Positions 61,098 to 64,000 of a stretch of DNA of 64,000 bases are shown in pieces. This stretch comes from an uncultured Prevotella sp. (GTDB lineage: Bacteria; Bacteroidota; Bacteroidia; Bacteroidales; Bacteroidaceae). The translations under genes were made by a program, and so were the position numbers. The notes below the pieces were generated by a model, which did not search any database, was not told the origin of the DNA, and worked only from the letters and a program-made list of their open reading frames with translations. The stretch lies in the NCBI GenBank assembly GCA_902495455.1, contig CABUXJ010000010.1, positions 19,862 through 83,861 on the forward strand, read 5' to 3'. Position 1 is the stretch's first letter, and every line of letters starts with the position of its first letter.

Positions 61098-61179
61098 AAC
61101 AATTATTTTTAATTCGTTTTATTATAGTCTGATTGCAAAGATACAAATTTTTATCGAATGACATGCTGCAAGATAAAAA

Positions 61180-61350
61180 AAATGAAGAACGAAAATTAAA
61201 TGAAGAGTGAAGAACGAAAGTTAAATGAAGAGTGAAGAACGAAGAGTGAAGAATTTGCTACCGCCTTTCCACGTTGTGCTTCCTATTAGTGAAGCGACTT
61301 GTGAACGGCGGTAGCAACTTCTTCATTCTTCACTCTTCATTCTTCATTTA
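61180..61350. repeat. GAAGAGTGAAGAACGAA / GCTACCGCC inverted repeat
   Basis: Three GAAGAGTGAAGAACGAA(A/G) units are followed by GAATTTGCTACCGCC, a 50-nt spacer, then GGCGGTAGCAACTTCTTC and CATTCTTCACTCTTCATTCT. It is related to 26348-26491, but the core is GCTACCGCC instead of GCTGCCGCC, changed in both arms. It lies between the lyase and kduI. Confidence 0.88.
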
Positions 61351-61351
61351 T

Positions 61352-63175
61352 TTACTTTTCTCCCAGATAATATGAAGTGACGGGCGACTGGGGATACCCC
61401 ATGCTGCCGTGCATTATGTAGCTGCGGTACAGCGGGTCCTGCATGAGCGTCACGCGGCGGTCGAGCGCGGGGATGCTTGTGCGGTAGACGCGGAGTTCTC
61501 CGGGCAGTGAGGTTATTATCTCCTCGCGCCAGTCGCCGTCGACATCGGCAGTGACAATCACACCTCCCTCGATGCCGTCAGTGAGCACTTCGCCCTTCCA
61601 CTTCCACACGCTCTGCCCGCGATGACGGTCCTTGCGGCCGCCGCCACGCGTGAATGTCTCGCGCAGCAGGTCACCGTCCCACCACACCCACGGGTGGCAT
61701 CCGGGCACGTCACCCGGCTCTACGTCCATCTTCCTGCCGTCGGCCGTAAGCAGATATTTGGCCGTACTGCCGCCCTTACGGTCTTCGCCGGCAAAGCACT
61801 CCAGTCCCGGCCACTCGGGATTGAAGTCGGCCACCATGCCGCTACCGACATGATATGTCGTGTGGCCGATGTTCCATATCTGCCGGCCGCTCTTGGCGTC
61901 AACCACGCACACGCCACGGCCCTGCTCGTTCTTCGGTTCAAGGGCGAGAAAGACCTGAAGGCCCTCGCTGTCGGGACGCAGCTTGCAGAGATAAGCCTTG
62001 TCACTGTGGCCGAGTCCCGACGACCACAACAGCGTGCCGTTGTCGTCGAGCATGCACGAGCCGAGCAGTATCTCGTCGCGCCCGTCGCCGTCAACATCGC
62101 CGGTGACCATGCTGTGGGCGCCCATGCTGCGCACCAAAGGATTTTCCTCGTCGCCGTCCCAGCGCCACGCACGGGTGAGTTTTCCGTCACGGAGCATCCA
62201 CGCATCGACCGTCATCAGCTTGTAAGTGCCGCGGGCGGCAAGTATATACGGAGTCTTGCCATCGAGAAAAGCCACACCCATCTGGTTGCGGTTCTGCCGG
62301 TTGACATCGCCGTAACGATAGTTGCGCTCCGGCCAGGGGACGGAAGCGATGACCTTTCCCGTCATTCCGTCGAGCACGGTCATCGACTCGCTTCCGCCGC
62401 AGACATGTCCTCTCGCGTCTCTCACGAAGTCGTCGCCGGCGGTCTTCAGCGCCACCTCCGCGCGGCCGTCGCCGTCGAAATCGTATGCCACGAAAGGCGA
62501 GAACCATACGCCCGGCTCTATGCCGTGACCGAGGTCGACGGTCCACAGATATGTGCCGTCGCTGAGATAGGCCGATATCTTATATGTGATGCCGGTCTTG
62601 TCGGCGGGCATACCGGGGTCGACGTTCGACGCGGGAGTGCGCACGATATAGTCGTAGACGCCGTCACCGTTGAGATCGGCCAGAGCTATCTTGCCCGCAC
62701 GGTCGCCGTCTTTCAGTTTTATGGAAGTGTAGTTTTTGAGCGAGGCCAGCTCCACCACCACCGTGCCCGCGGCGCCCTGGCCTTTAGCGGGTTTCACACT
62801 GTAGACGGCCTTGGCCACAGGCTTGCTGTCGATGAAGTCGCACGTGCGGGTCACGGGCTTGCGGGTGAGGCGACGTGTCTTGCCGTCGGACTCTCGATAT
62901 ACGTGAAACGCGACGTCGGAGGCGTCGTCGTCGAGCAGTCGCCAACTGAGATATACGCTCCGCCCCTCATCGGCCGGCACGGCGACAAGCCCGCGGCCGA
63001 GATTTTCCTTCACCCTCTCGGCAGCATATCCCGCAACCTTTTCCTTGTACTCGTGCTTAGGTTCGAGTATCTCATAGTAGTAAGTTCGCTCGCGCGGATC
63101 TTGCGCGTAAATTCGCATAACTGCGCAAAGCAGCAACAGCAATGCCATGAAACGGTTTTTCGATTGTTCAGTCAT
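61352..63175 (-). CDS. Rhamnogalacturonan lyase, polysaccharide lyase family 11-like
   Basis: This exported lyase cleaves the rhamnogalacturonan I backbone by beta-elimination. With ATG 63175 it has 607 residues and a signal peptide, MTEQSKNRFMALLLLLCAVMRIYAQ. PL11 hallmarks are AERVKENLGRGLVAVPADEGRSVYLSWRLL, an eight-bladed propeller with Ca-binding DLNGDGVYDYIVRTP, AYDFDGDGRAEVALKTAGDD, GDVDGDGRDEILLGSCMLDDNG and TADVDGDWREEIITSLPGELRVY, and the closing DPLYRSYIMHGSMGYPQSPVTSYYLG. The longer frame to 63256 includes the promoter and is rejected. No SusCD pair is next to it. Confidence 0.94.
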   Translation of the reverse strand: MTEQSKNRFMALLLLLCAVMRIYAQDPRERTYYYEILEPKHEYKEKVAGYAAERVKENLGRGLVAVPADEGRSVYLSWRLLDDDASDVAFHVYRESDGKTRRLTRKPVTRTCDFIDSKPVAKAVYSVKPAKGQGAAGTVVVELASLKNYTSIKLKDGDRAGKIALADLNGDGVYDYIVRTPASNVDPGMPADKTGITYKISAYLSDGTYLWTVDLGHGIEPGVWFSPFVAYDFDGDGRAEVALKTAGDDFVRDARGHVCGGSESMTVLDGMTGKVIASVPWPERNYRYGDVNRQNRNQMGVAFLDGKTPYILAARGTYKLMTVDAWMLRDGKLTRAWRWDGDEENPLVRSMGAHSMVTGDVDGDGRDEILLGSCMLDDNGTLLWSSGLGHSDKAYLCKLRPDSEGLQVFLALEPKNEQGRGVCVVDAKSGRQIWNIGHTTYHVGSGMVADFNPEWPGLECFAGEDRKGGSTAKYLLTADGRKMDVEPGDVPGCHPWVWWDGDLLRETFTRGGGRKDRHRGQSVWKWKGEVLTDGIEGGVIVTADVDGDWREEIITSLPGELRVYRTSIPALDRRVTLMQDPLYRSYIMHGSMGYPQSPVTSYYLGEK

Positions 63176-63215
63176 GATTTCTCTTTTTACGTAATACCTG
63201 AATAGTTTGCTGCTA

Positions 63216-63246
63216 CAAAGATAGCGGTTATTTGTCTTCCGGCAAA
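63216..63246 (-). promoter_or_regulatory. Promoter of the rhamnogalacturonan lyase gene
   Basis: On the minus strand, TTTG (63246-63243), 19 nt, then TATCTTTG (63223-63216). It lies 41 nt before ATG 63175. Confidence 0.75.
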
Positions 63247-63267
63247 ATAAAAGCACGTAAAAGCGAC

Positions 63268-63325
63268 GGTCTCACCCCGGCCCTCCCCAATAACCCACCC
63301 CAACCCTCCCAAAGGGAGGGAGCTT
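63268..63325. repeat. GC hairpin half and CCACCCC half element, fused
   Basis: TCTCACCCCGGCCCTCCCCA is directly followed by ATAACCCACCCCAACCCTCC and CAAAGGGAGGGAGCTTGATT. It looks like one element broken by, or joined to, another. Confidence 0.75.
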
Positions 63326-63596
63326 GATTACTCTTTGAGCTACAGAATGGACTCAATGACATACTAACCCCGAGGGTGTCGCGGCCCTACTTGTGGGCGG
63401 ACTTCCACAAGTTTTCCGAGACAACGGGCGAATTTTAACAATTCGGAATAATTTTTACAAGAAGGCTCGCATACGTGAAGAATTTAAAAATGAAAATCTT
63501 TTGGCCGCAAATTTGCGAGTTTTGCGCGTGCATCTTTTATCGTCTGAGCTACAAGATGTTACGACAAAAACAGTGAAAGTGTGCAATAAAATCGCC

Positions 63597-63725
63597 GCCG
63601 AGGTCCTGCCGTAAGGGCCTTACGGCTCTGCAACGGGGCCCTCGTTGCATTGCAACGGCGTGCTCGTTGGAGTGCGACGGCGGCCCCGTTGCGACCCCGT
63701 AAGGGCCCCGTTGGTCGGCCGAAGA
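63597..63725 (-). repeat. Degenerate GCAACG-rich repeat core (second copy)
   Basis: CTGCCGTAAGGGCCTTACGG, CTGCAACGGGGCCCTCGTTG, CATTGCAACGGCGTGCTCGTTG, GCGACGGCGGCCCCGTTGCG and CCCCGTAAGGGCCCCGTTGG. These are centre words of the composite module in reverse orientation without its ends. It is closest to 19640-19790. The space 63257-64000 holds no credible gene. Confidence 0.72.
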
Positions 63726-63884
63726 GCGGAAATGAGGATGTCGGAGCGTGGAAATGATGACGCGGAAGGGCTTTTTTCGCTTTTTCGGACAAAGTTTTGA
63801 GCAATTCTGAAGTGTTAAATTCTTGATAGTTTTTATTACATTTAAAAAGCCAACCACCTAAAAGCCAACAACCTAAAACCCACC

Positions 63885-63930
63885 TAACACCCACCCCAAC
63901 CCTCCCAAAGGGAGGGAGCTGGATATGTCT
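63885..63930. repeat. CCACCCC half element near the right edge
   Basis: CTAACACCCACCCCAACCCT and CCCAAAGGGAGGGAGCTGGA. Only one arm is inside the window. Confidence 0.8.
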
Positions 63931-64000
63931 AAGCCCGATGTTCACTTCCCTTTGTAGGGTCGCGACCCGTCGCGACCGCCTCCGTGCCAACTATTTCAAC

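Noticed and set aside
63393..63614. 73-codon frame near the right end
   Set aside because: It overlaps the degenerate GCAACG repeat, has no recognisable features and no good promoter.
1..64000. Prophage, integrative element or insertion sequence
   Set aside because: No integrase, transposase, relaxase or phage structural gene was seen on either strand, and tRNA-Arg has no attached integration signature.

Overview
The window looks like chromosomal DNA of a Bacteroidales bacterium, most likely Prevotellaceae. The evidence is the Bacteroidota-type promoters (TTTG, about 19-20 nt, TAnnTTTG) in front of many genes, a PorZ-like type IX secretion protein, fused SecDF, a DUF4492-CydA-CydB operon, an N-acetyl/succinylornithine-type carbamoyltransferase, and secreted proteins with degenerate T9SS-like tails. 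No phage, IS transposase, CRISPR array or rRNA operon is visible. One tRNA-Arg (anticodon CCT) is present.

Layout. 1-2449: RND efflux pair (permease cut by the window edge, plus adaptor). 2450-3606: a composite repeat, then a cluster of DnaA-box-like 9-mers that is a good oriC candidate, just before nadA. 3607-8868: nadA, a membrane glycosyltransferase-like protein, porZ and rdgB. 9049-11889: leuS. 12279-18807: a protein of unknown function, an SGNH hydrolase, the ornithine carbamoyltransferase, an M28 peptidase lipoprotein, an amidotransferase-dipeptidase fusion and an Lrp regulator. 20150-27436: gltB, gltD and an aldo-keto reductase. 28434-36466: metG, then a surface-glycan block (flippase, branching-type glycosyltransferase, LicD) and a polytopic membrane protein. 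36666-43083: S8 protease, xseA, xseB, DUF4492 and cydAB. 43971-46384: a secreted protein whose signal peptide carries a frame-breaking poly-G tract, and a small acidic peptide. 46915-54986: GH43-like enzyme, tRNA-Arg, secDF, EEP-family protein, rhomboid protease and HU. 55342-59204: an exported DUF362/flavodoxin pair, an AAA/DUF4143 ATPase with 23-bp iterons upstream, and two very small proteins. 59398-63175: pectin catabolism genes kduD, kduI and a rhamnogalacturonan lyase.

Functionally, one theme is nitrogen and glutamate handling: GltBD, the carbamoyltransferase, the gamma-glutamyl hydrolase/dipeptidase fusion and Lrp. Others are envelope glycan assembly, microaerobic respiration by cytochrome bd, and plant polysaccharide breakdown.

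The most unusual feature is how many interspersed palindromic repeats there are. At least six families fill nearly every long intergenic space: a ~520-bp composite module in four copies, a CCACCCC hairpin usually next to it, a GGGACATA hairpin in four copies with matched changes in both arms, and several purine-rich inverted repeats. Members of these families also occur inside reading frames. One perfect 28-bp inverted repeat lies in frame in gltB. Another family member lies in frame in the amidotransferase-dipeptidase fusion. Two more appear to supply the start of the M28 peptidase and the tail of the S8 protease. This resembles the protein-invading palindromic elements described in Rickettsia, but the sequences here are different, and I regard it as the best candidate in the window for an undescribed phenomenon.
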